The position numbers and the translations under genes are program-made. Positions 36,091 through 46,427 of a DNA stretch of 64,000 bases are shown piece after piece (position 1 is the stretch's first letter; each line of letters opens with the position of its first letter). The notes below the pieces were generated by a model. The model saw only the letters and a list, made by a program, of their open reading frames with translations, did no database searches and had not been told where the DNA came from. Origin of the DNA: Mesopusillimonas faecipullorum (GTDB lineage Bacteria; Pseudomonadota; Gammaproteobacteria; Burkholderiales; Burkholderiaceae_B). The stretch covers positions 1 to 64,000 of the forward strand of contig NZ_JACDXW010000002.1 in the NCBI RefSeq assembly GCF_020539505.1, read 5' to 3'.

Positions 36091-36495
36091 ATGACCGATC
36101 CCATCAGCCGCGACCTCGATTTCTTCCAGAATGCGATTTCACTGCGCCAGCAGCGGCAAGAAGTATTGGCGACCAACATCGCCAATGCTGATACGCCTAA
36201 CTATAAGGCCAGAGATTTTGATTTCAGCCAGGCTCTGCTTAAGGCCGGGGGCGGTTCGTCGTCCTCGTCTTTGCCATTGGCGCGTACCTCGGATCGTCAT
36301 TTGCCCGGCGTAGCAGGTGCCGGCGCAGCGGTGCCATTGCAATACCGGCAAGCCGTCCAACCCAGCCTTGATGGCAACACAGTGGATATGGATGTTGAAC
36401 GGGTGCAGTTTGCCGACAACACATCCCGCTATCAAGCCGATCTCACACTGATTTCGCAGCGCTTGAAGTCCATCAACGCGGCTTTGGCGCAATAA
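36091..36495 (+). CDS. flgB: FlgB, flagellar proximal rod protein
   Basis: Rod component exported by the flagellar apparatus. ATG 36091 gives 134 residues starting [19 protein letters not shown], in line with FlgB; a longer in-frame form from 35947 is not supported. The family motif [20 protein letters not shown] is clear. It opens the flgBCDEFGHIJ run. Confidence 0.94.
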   Translation: MTDPISRDLDFFQNAISLRQQRQEVLATNIANADTPNYKARDFDFSQALLKAGGGSSSSSLPLARTSDRHLPGVAGAGAAVPLQYRQAVQPSLDGNTVDMDVERVQFADNTSRYQADLTLISQRLKSINAALAQ

Positions 36496-36506
36496 AACAG
36501 GAAAGT

Positions 36507-36914
36507 ATGTCTACCTTCAACATCTTCCAGATCGCAGGTTCGGCACTGACGGCTCAGTCGCAGCGCATGAACGTATCGGCCAGCAATATGGCCAATGCCA
36601 ATAGTGCTGTCGGGCCTGACGGTCAACCGTATCGTGCCCGCCAGGTCGTATTTCAGCTAGACCCGCTGCAGGGGCAATCCGCCGTGGGTGGCGTGCGGGT
36701 TTCGGCGGTGATAGAAAGTTCAGCGCCGGCACGCATGCAGTATGAACCCGGCAATCCTTTGGCAAACGAGCAGGGCTATGTCACTTTGCCCAATGTGGAT
36801 ACCGTTGCCGAGACTGTCAACATGATCTCTGCATCACGCTCGTATCAAGCCAATGTGGAAGTCATCAACACAGCCAAGAGCCTGATGACGCGCACGCTCA
36901 GTCTTGGTCAATAA
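36507..36914 (+). CDS. flgC: FlgC, flagellar proximal rod protein
   Basis: Rod protein of 135 residues. The N-terminal signature is [27 protein letters not shown] and the C-terminal flagellar basal-body motif [20 protein letters not shown]. It lies 11 bases after flgB and 11 before flgD. Confidence 0.96.
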   Translation: MSTFNIFQIAGSALTAQSQRMNVSASNMANANSAVGPDGQPYRARQVVFQLDPLQGQSAVGGVRVSAVIESSAPARMQYEPGNPLANEQGYVTLPNVDTVAETVNMISASRSYQANVEVINTAKSLMTRTLSLGQ

Positions 36915-36925
36915 GGCTGCACATC

Positions 36926-37615
36926 ATGAGCACAATCAACGCTACCTCAAGCAATACCGCGGCAGCGGCCCTGGCCCAAGCGTCACAAAGCAGCAGCCTG
37001 ATGGGCGATACCCAGGATAGGTTCCTGACGCTGTTGGTTACGCAATTACGCAATCAAGATCCCTTGAACCCCATGGACAACGCGGCGGTCACGTCACAGA
37101 TCGCGCAGCTTTCTACAGTCTCGGGTATCGAGCAGCTCAACAACACTTTGCTGGCGCTCTCGGGGCAGATGGATTTGTCTCAGTCCATGCAGGCGGCTTC
37201 CTTCATTGGCAAAGAAGTGCTGGTGCCTGGGGACAAGATTCGTTTGGGCAGCTCGGCAGATGGGCAGGGCAAGGTTGCTACCCCTTTCGGTTTCGAACTG
37301 TATTCAGATGCCAAGAGCGTTCAGGTTTCGATTCTGGATGGCAGTGGCCAAGTGATGCGCCTGTTGGAACTGGAAGCCCACACCGCCGGCATCTACAGCC
37401 TGGAGTGGGATGGCCTGAACGATAAGGGCCAAGCCGTTTCAGACGGCGCGTATCAGGTGTCGGTACGTGCTTCGGATGCGGACGGTAATGCATTGGCCTC
37501 CGAAGCGCTGACCTACGGCAAGGTAGGCAGTGTGGCGTATTCGTCTGCCGGCCTTAGGTTGGATCTTGGCCTGGCCGGCACGTATTCGCTGTTCGACGTT
37601 CGCAAGGTCATGTAA
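36926..37615 (+). CDS. flgD: FlgD, hook scaffolding (cap) protein
   Basis: Caps the growing hook and is required for FlgE polymerisation. 229 residues. The conserved N-terminal segment RFLTLLVTQLRNQDPLNPMD (about 33-52) and ISQIA-type QIAQLSTVSGIEQLNN are present. A FlgD Ig-like domain (about 120-220) carries the YSLEWDGLNDKGQAVSDGAY motif. Confidence 0.95.
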   Translation: MSTINATSSNTAAAALAQASQSSSLMGDTQDRFLTLLVTQLRNQDPLNPMDNAAVTSQIAQLSTVSGIEQLNNTLLALSGQMDLSQSMQAASFIGKEVLVPGDKIRLGSSADGQGKVATPFGFELYSDAKSVQVSILDGSGQVMRLLELEAHTAGIYSLEWDGLNDKGQAVSDGAYQVSVRASDADGNALASEALTYGKVGSVAYSSAGLRLDLGLAGTYSLFDVRKVM

Positions 37616-37686
37616 GTATTTTCTTAGGCTCGGGTTCAAACAGCTGCGGGCTTGTCTAGTAAAGATTCTTCAGAAAGAGGCACATC

Positions 37687-38919
37687 ATGGGTTTTGGTCA
37701 GGGCTTGAGCGGCTTGAACGCCGCGTCGCAGGATCTGGACATCATTGGCAACAATATCGCCAACTCATCCACGGTCGGTTTCAAGGCTGCCTCGGCGGTC
37801 TTTGCCGACGTCTATGCGCAATCTCAGGCTGCCGGCTTGGGGGTTCAGGTGGCCGACGTCAAACAGCGTTTCTCTGTAGGCAATATCAACATTACCGGTG
37901 GCCAGTACGATATCGCCATTGATGGCGAGAAGGGTTTCTTCCGCGTGTTGGATACCGGCGGACTGGTGAACTACACGCGTAACGGGCAGTTCGGTGTCAA
38001 CGAGAATTACGACATCGTCAATGCTCAGGGCGCCAGGCTAACGGGTTTCGGTCTTGCCGCCGACGGCAAAACGCCTAACACCAACCTGGCGCCAGTCAAG
38101 TTGCCAGTAGGCAATATGCAGCCGATCGCAACCTCGCTGATTACGACGCAAGCCAACTTGGATGCGAATGCCCCGGTGATCACTGATGCCTTTGATCCTG
38201 CGTTGCCGGGTACCTACACGCACATGTTGCCCATAACGACGCATGACTCTTTGGGCAATCGGCACGAGCTTTCGCAGTATTTCGTCAAAAAACCCGGTGT
38301 AGGCAACGAGAGCGTGTGGGAAGTGCACTACCGTTTGGCTGATGGCACGAATGCCGTCATGGTAAACGGTCAGGTTGGCCCCCACGAGATGCGCTTTAGC
38401 GACAACGGCGTATTGTCTAGCGGGCAGTTTGTCACGCTTGCGATCCAGAACCCCGGCGGTACGGCCACGCCTGCAGCAGACATGAGCATAGATGTGTCTT
38501 ATACGGGGTCTACCTCTTTTGGTAGTGACTTTGCCCATACTTTTACGCAGAACGGCTATGCCACTGGCGAGTTCGCCAGTATTTCCATTGCTAACGACGG
38601 CGCCATCATGGCGAATTACACCAATGGGAAAAGCCAAATTGCGGGGTTCATTGCCTTGGCCAACTTTGCCAACCTGCAAGGCTTGAAGGCGGTGGGTGGC
38701 AACGCCTGGGTCGAAACCACAGCTTCTGGTCAGCCTGTGGTGGGTCAGCCCGGCACCAATGGGCTGGCACTGCTTAAGGGGCAGGCCGTCGAGGCGTCTA
38801 ACGTAGACATGAGCCAAGAGCTGGTCAATATGATCGTTGCGCAACGTACCTATCAGGCGAACGCTCAATCTATCAAGACCCAGGATCAAATCCTGCAGAC
38901 TCTGATTTCCCTGCGTTGA
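37687..38919 (+). CDS. flgE: FlgE, flagellar hook protein
   Basis: Builds the hook joining rod and filament. 410 residues, within the normal range. The N-terminal motif MGFGQGLSGLNAASQDLDII with NNIANSSTVGFKAAS and the C-terminal SNVDMSQELVNMIVAQRTYQ are typical. AAAGAGG precedes the ATG. It starts 71 bases after flgD. Confidence 0.96.
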   Translation: MGFGQGLSGLNAASQDLDIIGNNIANSSTVGFKAASAVFADVYAQSQAAGLGVQVADVKQRFSVGNINITGGQYDIAIDGEKGFFRVLDTGGLVNYTRNGQFGVNENYDIVNAQGARLTGFGLAADGKTPNTNLAPVKLPVGNMQPIATSLITTQANLDANAPVITDAFDPALPGTYTHMLPITTHDSLGNRHELSQYFVKKPGVGNESVWEVHYRLADGTNAVMVNGQVGPHEMRFSDNGVLSSGQFVTLAIQNPGGTATPAADMSIDVSYTGSTSFGSDFAHTFTQNGYATGEFASISIANDGAIMANYTNGKSQIAGFIALANFANLQGLKAVGGNAWVETTASGQPVVGQPGTNGLALLKGQAVEASNVDMSQELVNMIVAQRTYQANAQSIKTQDQILQTLISLR

Positions 38920-38942
38920 GTTGTTAGGCTGAACGAGTTCTT

Positions 38943-39692
38943 ATGGACCGCATTCTATACACGGCAAGTGGCGCCGCCGCACGCATGCTTGAGCAGCAGG
39001 CGGTGGTTAGCAATAACCTGGCCAACGTCAATACCACTGGCTTTCGGCAACAGTTGTCCATGCAACGGGCGGTGCCCTTCGTGGCCGATCAGGGTTTGCC
39101 TACTCGGGTAGCCACGGTAGCGGCTACCCAAGGCAGCGACCTCTCCAGCGGGCCTTTGGCAGAGACCGGCAACCCTTTGCATGTGGCCTTGCAAGGGCCG
39201 GGTTGGTTTGCGGTACGTACGCCTGAAGGCGAGGCTTACACGCGCGCGGGCGAGTTCGCCGTCAATGCCGAAAATCAATTGGTGACGCGGGCGCAAGGCT
39301 ATCCCGTGTTATCTGTCGACGGAGAGCCCATGGAAATCCCCGACCGGGGCACGGTGACGTTCTCTTCGGATGGCCAGTTGACCGCACTGGGCGCGGGAGA
39401 CCCGCCGAACACCATACAAGTGGTGGGCCAGATCAAGTTGGTCAATCCCCAGGCGGACTCATTACAACGTGGCGAAGATGGGTTTTTCCGCAGCCAAGGG
39501 CAAGCCGCAGTTCAGGCGGATCCGGGTGTGCGCATCGTGTCGGGCTTTCTTGAGAAAAGCAATGTCAATGCCGCGCAGGCCATGGTCGCCCTGATAGAAA
39601 ACGCTCGGCAGTTCGAGATGCAGATGAAGGTTATACGCGATGCATCGGCAAATGCTGAGCGCGCCAATGGCATTTTGTCGGCAGGCAATTAA
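38943..39692 (+). CDS. flgF: FlgF, flagellar proximal rod protein
   Basis: Rod protein of 249 residues. N-terminal MDRILYTASGAAARMLEQQA and [15 protein letters not shown] are the FlgF form of the basal-body rod motif; the C-terminus has KSNVNAAQAMVALIENARQFE. It is 23 bases after flgE and 46 before flgG. Confidence 0.95.
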   Translation: MDRILYTASGAAARMLEQQAVVSNNLANVNTTGFRQQLSMQRAVPFVADQGLPTRVATVAATQGSDLSSGPLAETGNPLHVALQGPGWFAVRTPEGEAYTRAGEFAVNAENQLVTRAQGYPVLSVDGEPMEIPDRGTVTFSSDGQLTALGAGDPPNTIQVVGQIKLVNPQADSLQRGEDGFFRSQGQAAVQADPGVRIVSGFLEKSNVNAAQAMVALIENARQFEMQMKVIRDASANAERANGILSAGN

Positions 39693-39738
39693 AGATCACT
39701 GGGGCTGCGTCAGCCCAATAGTTTGAAAAGGAAGCAAG

Positions 39739-40524
39739 ATGATTAGGTCCTTATGGATAGCCAAAACGGGGCTTGAAACCCAGCAGACCAGCCTTGATGT
39801 CATTTCCAATAACTTGGCCAACGTCAACACGGCGGGCTTCAAACGTAGCCGAGCCGTTTTTGAAGACTTGCTTTATCAAACGATGCGTCAGCCTGGTGCG
39901 CAGGTTGGGGCTGCCAATCAACTGCCCTCGGGGTTGCAAGTGGGCACCGGGGTGCGCACAGTGGCTACCGAGCGCCTGCATACTCAGGGCAACCTGCGCG
40001 AAACCGGTGACTCCATGGATATCGCGATCGATGGGAAAGGCTTTCTGCAGGTCGAGATGCCGGATGGCTCTTTCGCTTATACCCGCGATGGAAGTCTGCA
40101 GGTTGACCAGAATGGCCAACTGGTAACAGCCGGTGGTTACCCGATTCAGCCGCCCATCAATATTCCCGATAATGCGCTGGAAATCACCATCGCCCGAGAC
40201 GGCACGGTATCTATTACTCAGCCGGGGGCGGTCGGCACCAGCGTGCAAGTGGGGCAGCTACAGCTCAGCACCTTTATCAATCCCACAGGTTTGCAAGCCA
40301 TAGGCGAGAATCTTTTTGTTGAAACAGATGCCTCGGGCGTTGCCAACTTTGCCCAGCCTGGCCTGGATGGTGCTGGTTTGGTGCGTCAAAAATTCGTCGA
40401 AACATCTAATGTCAATGTGGCCGAAGAGCTGGTCAATATGATTACCGCTCAGCGTGCCTACGAAATGAACAGCAAGGCCATCCAGACCTCTGATCAGATG
40501 CTGGCGCGGCTGGCGCAACTGTAA
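39739..40524 (+). CDS. flgG: FlgG, flagellar distal rod protein
   Basis: Distal rod protein of 261 residues, the standard length. [20 protein letters not shown] and [20 protein letters not shown] at the N-terminus, and [20 protein letters not shown] at the C-terminus are diagnostic. AAAAGGAAG lies upstream of the ATG. Confidence 0.97.
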   Translation: MIRSLWIAKTGLETQQTSLDVISNNLANVNTAGFKRSRAVFEDLLYQTMRQPGAQVGAANQLPSGLQVGTGVRTVATERLHTQGNLRETGDSMDIAIDGKGFLQVEMPDGSFAYTRDGSLQVDQNGQLVTAGGYPIQPPINIPDNALEITIARDGTVSITQPGAVGTSVQVGQLQLSTFINPTGLQAIGENLFVETDASGVANFAQPGLDGAGLVRQKFVETSNVNVAEELVNMITAQRAYEMNSKAIQTSDQMLARLAQL

Positions 40525-40526
40525 CC

Positions 40527-41213
40527 ATGCAGAGCATGCTGTCGCGAATCACGGCTTTCGGCATGGCTTTGTTGCTGGGCGGCTGTGCGCTCATTCCGCC
40601 TGACCCCGTGGTGACCGGGCCTTTAACAGCTACGCCGCCTCCAGTGGAGGCCGTGCAGCGCGAGGCCAACGGGTCTATCTATCAACCCACCGTTTACGGA
40701 AACTATCCACTGTTTGAGGATAGGCGCCCGCGTAACGTCGGGGATATTGTCACCATCCTTATTCAAGAGCGTACCAACGCCGCCAAGAACGTTTCTACTT
40801 CGTCGTCCCGCTCGGGTAGTGCCGGTCTGGGCTTGAATACGGTTCCCGACTTCTTCCCTCCAGGTTTCGGGCCTCAGCAGGGCTTTGACATGGAAGGCAC
40901 CAACGATGCCCAAGGTGTGGGCTCCAGTCGGGCGGACAATCTTTTCACCGGCACGATCACCACCACCGTGGTTCAGGTGCTGCCTAACGGCAATCTACTG
41001 GTTGCGGGCGATAAGCAGATGGCTATCAATCGCGGCAGCGAACATGTGCGTTTCTCCGGCGTGGTAGACCCTCGTTCTATCACTGGCGCCAACACAGTGT
41101 TGTCCACTCAGGTAGCAGATGCCCGGATCGAGTTCCGCAGTCAAGGCCGTATGGACGAAGTCCAGACCATGGGCTGGCTGCAGCGCTTTTTCCTGAACAT
41201 CTCTCCGTTCTAG
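40527..41213 (+). CDS. flgH: FlgH, L-ring lipoprotein
   Basis: Outer-membrane ring around the rod. 228 residues with a lipoprotein signal ending in LLLGGC (lipid-modified Cys about residue 21). The family motifs [48 protein letters not shown] and the C-terminal [12 protein letters not shown] are seen. Two bases after flgG. Confidence 0.96.
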   Translation: MQSMLSRITAFGMALLLGGCALIPPDPVVTGPLTATPPPVEAVQREANGSIYQPTVYGNYPLFEDRRPRNVGDIVTILIQERTNAAKNVSTSSSRSGSAGLGLNTVPDFFPPGFGPQQGFDMEGTNDAQGVGSSRADNLFTGTITTTVVQVLPNGNLLVAGDKQMAINRGSEHVRFSGVVDPRSITGANTVLSTQVADARIEFRSQGRMDEVQTMGWLQRFFLNISPF

Positions 41214-41221
41214 TTCCGTCA

Positions 41222-42376
41222 ATGAAAGCTCACAACTCCATGAATACCCGCAGCAAGGCGGCCAAGGTATGGCGTCTTTATCGCGCAGTTCTGCTGGCGG
41301 TTTGGTTTGGGGGGCTATCTCTGTCTGCGCAGGCTGAGCGTATCAAAGACTTGGCCTCGATACAGGGCGTGCGCTCTAATCAGCTGGTTGGTTATGGTTT
41401 GGTCGTTGGGCTGGACGGCAGTGGGGATCAAGTGCGTCAGGCACCCTTTACCCAGCAAAGCCTAACGAATATGTTGGCGCAGCTAGGGGTGACGGTGCCG
41501 CAAGGCACCAATATGCAATTGCGTAACGTAGCGGCCGTGATGGTCACCGCTCAGTTGCCGGCATTCTCCAGACCCGGCCAGAGCATGGACGTGGTGGTGT
41601 CGTCTATGGGCAATGCCAAGAGTTTGCGTGGCGGTACTTTGCTGATGACGCCGCTCAAAGGGGCAGATGGGCAGGTTTATGCGCTTGCCCAGGGTAATTT
41701 GCTGGTGGGGGGCGCAGGCGCCCAAGCCGGCGGGGCCAGTGTACAGGTCAACCAGCTAAATGGCGGCATTATCAGCAATGGCGCCATCGTAGAGCGTTCG
41801 GTGCCCACCACCTTTGCTCGTGATGGGCGTATTTATCTTGAAATGCACACCACGGATTTTGGTGTCGCTCAGCAAGCCGCCTTGGCGATCAATCAGAGCA
41901 TAGGGCCGGGTGTCGCAACGGCCTTGGATGGCAGGGTGGTCGAATTGCGCGGCCCCTTGGATCCTAATCAACTGACTGCCTTCCTTTCCAACATCGAACA
42001 GGTGCAAGTCAAGCTTCCGCCAGCGCGTGCCAAGGTAATTATCAATGCGCGCACCGGTACGGTCGTCATGAACCGCACTGTCACCATAGAGGAAGCCGCC
42101 GTAGCGTATGGCAACCTGTCGGTTGTTATCAGTCGCCAACAACAGGTCAGTCAGCCGGACACGCCTTTTGCCGGTGGTCAAACCGTGGTTACCGACAACA
42201 CCCAGATCGAGATGCGTACGGATCAGGGCGCGCTTAAACGTATTCGCACCAGTGCCAATCTGGTTGATGTGGTCAAAGCGCTTAATACCTTGGGCGCTAC
42301 CCCGCAAGATCTGCTTTCTATTCTGCAAACCCTGAAAAGCGCAGGCGCCTTGCGTGCCGATCTTGAGATCGTTTAA
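41222..42376 (+). CDS. flgI: FlgI, P-ring protein
   Basis: Periplasmic ring around the rod. 384 residues with a Sec signal peptide cleaved after AQA (about residue 39). [20 protein letters not shown] and [14 protein letters not shown] open the mature protein; the C-terminal [20 protein letters not shown] is typical. An internal ATG at 41240 would shorten the signal region by six residues and is also possible. Confidence 0.96.
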   Translation: MKAHNSMNTRSKAAKVWRLYRAVLLAVWFGGLSLSAQAERIKDLASIQGVRSNQLVGYGLVVGLDGSGDQVRQAPFTQQSLTNMLAQLGVTVPQGTNMQLRNVAAVMVTAQLPAFSRPGQSMDVVVSSMGNAKSLRGGTLLMTPLKGADGQVYALAQGNLLVGGAGAQAGGASVQVNQLNGGIISNGAIVERSVPTTFARDGRIYLEMHTTDFGVAQQAALAINQSIGPGVATALDGRVVELRGPLDPNQLTAFLSNIEQVQVKLPPARAKVIINARTGTVVMNRTVTIEEAAVAYGNLSVVISRQQQVSQPDTPFAGGQTVVTDNTQIEMRTDQGALKRIRTSANLVDVVKALNTLGATPQDLLSILQTLKSAGALRADLEIV

Positions 42377-42409
42377 GGGCAACTCTCAACCTCAGTAATC
42401 ACGACTGCT

Positions 42410-43426
42410 ATGGCCACGCCGGTTCATTATCTTTCCTTACCCACTCAGGGCGATTCCATCTTCGACATGGGGAGAGCCGATAGGCGGCGTCCCCTTAGTA
42501 GCGCTGCGCGCGAAGAGGACGTGGCCCGGCAGTTCGAAGCGCTGATGTTGCAGCAGTGGCTTAAGCAGGCCCGTCAGGCGTCTGGGGGCGATGCGCTTTT
42601 CGACAGCGAGCAGACGCGTTTTGCTCAAAGCCTGGGTGACGAGCAAATGGCCTTGCAGCTATCGCAGCCTGGCCTGGGTTTGGCACAAGCCTTGCTGGCA
42701 CAGATTCGGGAAGGGCAGGGGGTACAACAAATGGCCTCGACAGAGTTGCCACTACGTACCTCCCGACGCTCTGAGTTGCGTTCTCACGTGGGCCAATCCG
42801 AGACGGGTGAAGCAGTGGCTGGTTCATTCGAGCGCCGCGTAGGCAAGTTGCTGTCTTCGGTTAGCCGGGCCGGCGCCGCCTTGCTCTCGGCAGTCAGCGG
42901 TGCCCCAGGCCATATCGAGCGGTTCGTTACCAAAATGGCGCCGGCAGCACAGAAGGTGGCCGACGAAACGGGCTTGCCCGCCGCACTGATCTTGAGTCAG
43001 GCGGCTCTGGAATCTGGCTGGGGTAAGCGCGAAATCCTGCACGATGATGGCAGCACCAGCCACAACCTTTTTGGGATCAAGGCGACGGCTTCATGGAAAG
43101 GCAAAGTCGCTGATGTCATGACGACAGAGTACGTGGCAGGACAAGCGCAGAAGCAGGTGGCGTCTTTCCGTGCTTATGACTCTTACCATGACTCCTTCAG
43201 GGACTATGCCCGCTTGCTGGGAAGCAGTGATCGCTATCAGGCCGTACGCGAAGCGGCTACCGCCGAACAAGCGGCCTTTCGCGTGCAAGAGGCCGGCTAC
43301 GCCACAGACCCGCAATACGCCGAGAAGCTTTTAACCATCATGCGCTACTTCGAGGTGCGTAGCAGTGCTGAAAGTCTGCGTGCGAATGCCGGCACCGCAT
43401 CGACGCATCCTGATTCCCAGGCCTAA
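42410..43426 (+). CDS. flgJ: FlgJ, rod assembly protein with peptidoglycan hydrolase domain
   Basis: Bifunctional protein: the N-terminal part (about 1-110, REEDVARQFEALMLQQWLKQ) caps the rod. The C-terminal glucosaminidase-type domain (about 170-325) opens the cell wall, with the catalytic glutamate expected in ALILSQAALESGWGKRE. 338 residues. The stop codon TAA lies within the -35 of the flgK sigma28 promoter. Confidence 0.94.
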   Translation: MATPVHYLSLPTQGDSIFDMGRADRRRPLSSAAREEDVARQFEALMLQQWLKQARQASGGDALFDSEQTRFAQSLGDEQMALQLSQPGLGLAQALLAQIREGQGVQQMASTELPLRTSRRSELRSHVGQSETGEAVAGSFERRVGKLLSSVSRAGAALLSAVSGAPGHIERFVTKMAPAAQKVADETGLPAALILSQAALESGWGKREILHDDGSTSHNLFGIKATASWKGKVADVMTTEYVAGQAQKQVASFRAYDSYHDSFRDYARLLGSSDRYQAVREAATAEQAAFRVQEAGYATDPQYAEKLLTIMRYFEVRSSAESLRANAGTASTHPDSQA

Positions 43427-43450
43427 ACCATTGCCATTTTTGGCCGTTAA
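43424..43450 (+). promoter_or_regulatory. Sigma28-type promoter of flgKL-mcp
   Basis: TAAA (43424-43427) and GCCGTTAA (43443-43450), spaced 15 bases, match the FliA consensus TAAA-N15-GCCGATAA with one difference. The -35 overlaps the flgJ stop codon. Predicted start near 43457, 23 bases before flgK. Confidence 0.85.
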
Positions 43451-43479
43451 GCAGTCCGAGTCTTTCTCGTGGAGCACGC

Positions 43480-45114
43480 ATGAACCTTGCAAAAATCGGC
43501 CTGTCGGGCATAAATGCCGCCTCGCATAACCTGCAGACGACAGGTCACAACATCAGCAATGCCGCCACGGAAGGTTATAACCGCCAATCGGTGTCGATTT
43601 CGACGGCAGGCTCGCAAAGCATAGGATCGGGGTTCATAGGGCGTGGCGTAGCGGTCGACACGGTTAATCGTTCCTACGATGGTTTTCTTTATCGCCAGCT
43701 CGTGCGTGCCGAAAGTACAGGCGCAGCCCTGACAGCCTACGGCACCGAAATTACCCAGCTCAATAATCTATTTGCTGATCGCACCGTGGGCATCAGCCCC
43801 ACTTTGGCCAAATTTTTTGATAGCGTCGATGCGGTAGCCTCTTCGCCTTCCGACCCGGCTGCACGCAACGAGATGTTGGGGCGCGCCAACGCTCTGGCGG
43901 CCCAGATCAACGATGCCCAAGCTTTCATTGATGCCCAGCGCGGCGACGTCAACACGCAACTGGGCACGCTGGTTAAGCAGATTAACTCGCAGGCCCAACG
44001 CATCCAAGAACTCAACCAAAGCATACTCGAGGCGCGTGCCGGCAACCCGAATCACGCGCCCAACGATTTGCTTGACCAAAGAGATCTTGCCGTCAAAGAC
44101 TTAAATCAGCTGATAGACGTGCGTGTGCTCGAACAAGACGGCACATTCAACCTCACCATAGGCAACGGGCAAATGCTACTGGGTGGCAGCCAGCTCTTTC
44201 CCTTGCAGGTCGTGCCGTCGGCCAATGACCCGGCGCGCATGACAGTGGCCTACTCCGTGCAAAAAACCGGTGGCGGTACGCTGGCCGTAGAAATGCCCGA
44301 AACGTCTATAAAGGGCGGCACGCTGGGTGGGCTGATGCAATACCGCTACGAGGTTCTGGATGCGACCCAGAACGAGCTTGGGCGCTTGGCGGTAGGGCTG
44401 GCACTTGAATTCAACCAGGTGCACGAAGGGGGGTTCGATCAAAATGGGGCCAGCGGCAAAAGCTTCTTCGACGTTGCGCAACCCAAAGTCATACGCGGGC
44501 AGGGTACCCAAGGCAACTTGGCTGTCACCTTCAACGATACGGATGCCTTAACCGGGCACGATTACCAGTTGCGTTTTGACGGCACCAATTACGTGGTAAC
44601 CGATTTAACGACCGGTAAAACAGTGCACGAATCCGGAACGCCTCCCGGCGTGTTGGACGGCCTGGACTTCTCGGCCCTGAGTGGCGTGCAAGAGGGGGAT
44701 AGCTGGATGATACAACCCACACGCAATGCTGCCGCTTCATTAAGCGTACAACTGACAGATGCCGCCAACATTGCGGCGGGGGCCAAAGGGGGCGACGCCG
44801 ACGGCGACAACGCCTTGTTATTGGCTAAGCTGCGCAGCGCCAAGACCTTGGGTGAGGGCACCCTGGATTTCAACGAAGCGTACTCACGTATCGTGAACTC
44901 GGTGGCGGTGCATGCGCAAAGCAATGGCACGGCTGCCAAGGCCCAGCTGTCACTGATCCAACAAAACCTTTCTGCTCAGCAGGCAGTGTCGGGCGTGAAC
45001 CTTAACGAAGAGTACGTCAATCTCATGCAGTATCAAGAGCATTTTCGTGCGGCTTCGCGGCTGATAGACGTCAGTTCCACCCTGTTCGACACTTTGCTCG
45101 GCCTTAAGGCCTGA
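43480..45114 (+). CDS. flgK: FlgK, hook-filament junction protein 1
   Basis: Joins hook to filament. 544 residues. The N-terminal GLSGINAASHNLQTTGHNIS and NAATEGYNRQSVSIS and the C-terminal GVNLNEEYVNLMQYQEHFRA are the family ends. GTGGAG precedes the ATG. It begins a late (class III) unit flgK-flgL-mcp driven by the sigma28 promoter in the gap to flgJ. Confidence 0.96.
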   Translation: MNLAKIGLSGINAASHNLQTTGHNISNAATEGYNRQSVSISTAGSQSIGSGFIGRGVAVDTVNRSYDGFLYRQLVRAESTGAALTAYGTEITQLNNLFADRTVGISPTLAKFFDSVDAVASSPSDPAARNEMLGRANALAAQINDAQAFIDAQRGDVNTQLGTLVKQINSQAQRIQELNQSILEARAGNPNHAPNDLLDQRDLAVKDLNQLIDVRVLEQDGTFNLTIGNGQMLLGGSQLFPLQVVPSANDPARMTVAYSVQKTGGGTLAVEMPETSIKGGTLGGLMQYRYEVLDATQNELGRLAVGLALEFNQVHEGGFDQNGASGKSFFDVAQPKVIRGQGTQGNLAVTFNDTDALTGHDYQLRFDGTNYVVTDLTTGKTVHESGTPPGVLDGLDFSALSGVQEGDSWMIQPTRNAAASLSVQLTDAANIAAGAKGGDADGDNALLLAKLRSAKTLGEGTLDFNEAYSRIVNSVAVHAQSNGTAAKAQLSLIQQNLSAQQAVSGVNLNEEYVNLMQYQEHFRAASRLIDVSSTLFDTLLGLKA

Positions 45115-45165
45115 TGCGGACTCAGCGGCTTGCTACATGCTAGCCGTGTCCACCCGGAGTAACTC

Positions 45166-46407
45166 ATGCGTATCAGTACCTCTTTGTTTTTCCAGAACGG
45201 ACTGCAAACCATCAATACCCAACAGGGTGATTTGATGCATCTGTACCAGCAGCTAGGCAGCGGTCGGCGCATGGTCACGCCGGCCGACGATCCTTTGGCG
45301 GCGGCGCAAGCCATCAATATCACTCAGGCTCAGGCCATCAATCAAAGCCATGCCGACAACAGGGCTGTGCTGAGCAGCAATCTGTCTGCCGAAGACGGGG
45401 CCCTGGGCTCGGCTACCTTATTGTTGCAAGACTTGAAAACGCGTTTGGTCGAAGCCGGTAACGGTACGATGTCCGATGCAGACCGCGCTTCGTTGGCCGA
45501 AGTGCTGGCCAGCACGCGTGACACCATGATGGGCATTGCCAATCGCACCGATGGCAATGGGCAGTATCTGTTTTCCGGTCATTCGAGCAGTCGCCCCGCT
45601 TTCGATGAAAATACTGGCGCCTACTTGGGTGATAACGGGCTAAGAAAAGTGCAGGCCGATGCCACCCGCCAGATTGCTGGCAACGATATTGGTTCTGTCG
45701 TGTTTGCCAAGGCACCAGATGGCAGTCAAGCCTATGTTTCGGCTGCTGCTGCAGGCAATACCGGTTCTGGCCACATTGCTGCTCCGGTGGTTCAAGACAC
45801 TCAGCACGCCTGGGTTCGCGAAGCTCGTGGCTTTACGATCAGCTTTCAAGAGAACAGCTCGGGGGAAATCGAGTACGTCGTGCAGCGTGCCGGCGAGTCG
45901 CCATTGCCGGCGGTTCCCTACGATGCAGCGGCGGGCAAGATCAGCCTGGGGAATGGCGATGGCGTAGCCGTGCAAGTGAGCTTCTCGGGCCAACCGGCAG
46001 CCGGTGATGCGTTTACGGTTACGCCGGCTAGCGACACCGACATGAATATGTTCCAGACGCTAGACCATCTGATCGCGGCGCTGGGTACGCCTGTCAGTGG
46101 CAATGCCTCGGCGCAGGCAAATCTGGACAATGCCTTGTCCAGTGCCATGCAAAAGATCAACCTCAATTATGACCAGGTGCTGTCTGTGCGTGCTTCGGTG
46201 GGCACGCGTCTGAACGAAATCGATGCTCTGGATGGGGCGGGCAAGCAGCGCGATCTGGGGTTCAGCAATCGTCTCAGTCAACTCGAAGACGTGGACTACT
46301 ACACGGTTGTTTCCCAACTGCAGTTGCGTAGTGCGGCTCTGGAAGCTGCCGCCATGGCTTTCAAGCAAATCCAGAGCAGCAGTCTGTTCATCATGAGTAG
46401 CCAATAA
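45166..46407 (+). CDS. flgL: FlgL, hook-filament junction protein 3
   Basis: Flagellin-like junction protein, 413 residues. The N-terminal [20 protein letters not shown] and [19 protein letters not shown] and the C-terminal [20 protein letters not shown] are typical. CCGGAG lies upstream of the ATG. Chaperoned by FlgN, encoded on the other strand 10 kb away. Confidence 0.95.
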   Translation: MRISTSLFFQNGLQTINTQQGDLMHLYQQLGSGRRMVTPADDPLAAAQAINITQAQAINQSHADNRAVLSSNLSAEDGALGSATLLLQDLKTRLVEAGNGTMSDADRASLAEVLASTRDTMMGIANRTDGNGQYLFSGHSSSRPAFDENTGAYLGDNGLRKVQADATRQIAGNDIGSVVFAKAPDGSQAYVSAAAAGNTGSGHIAAPVVQDTQHAWVREARGFTISFQENSSGEIEYVVQRAGESPLPAVPYDAAAGKISLGNGDGVAVQVSFSGQPAAGDAFTVTPASDTDMNMFQTLDHLIAALGTPVSGNASAQANLDNALSSAMQKINLNYDQVLSVRASVGTRLNEIDALDGAGKQRDLGFSNRLSQLEDVDYYTVVSQLQLRSAALEAAAMAFKQIQSSSLFIMSSQ

Positions 46408-46427
46408 TTACCAGGAGAAGCGTCATT

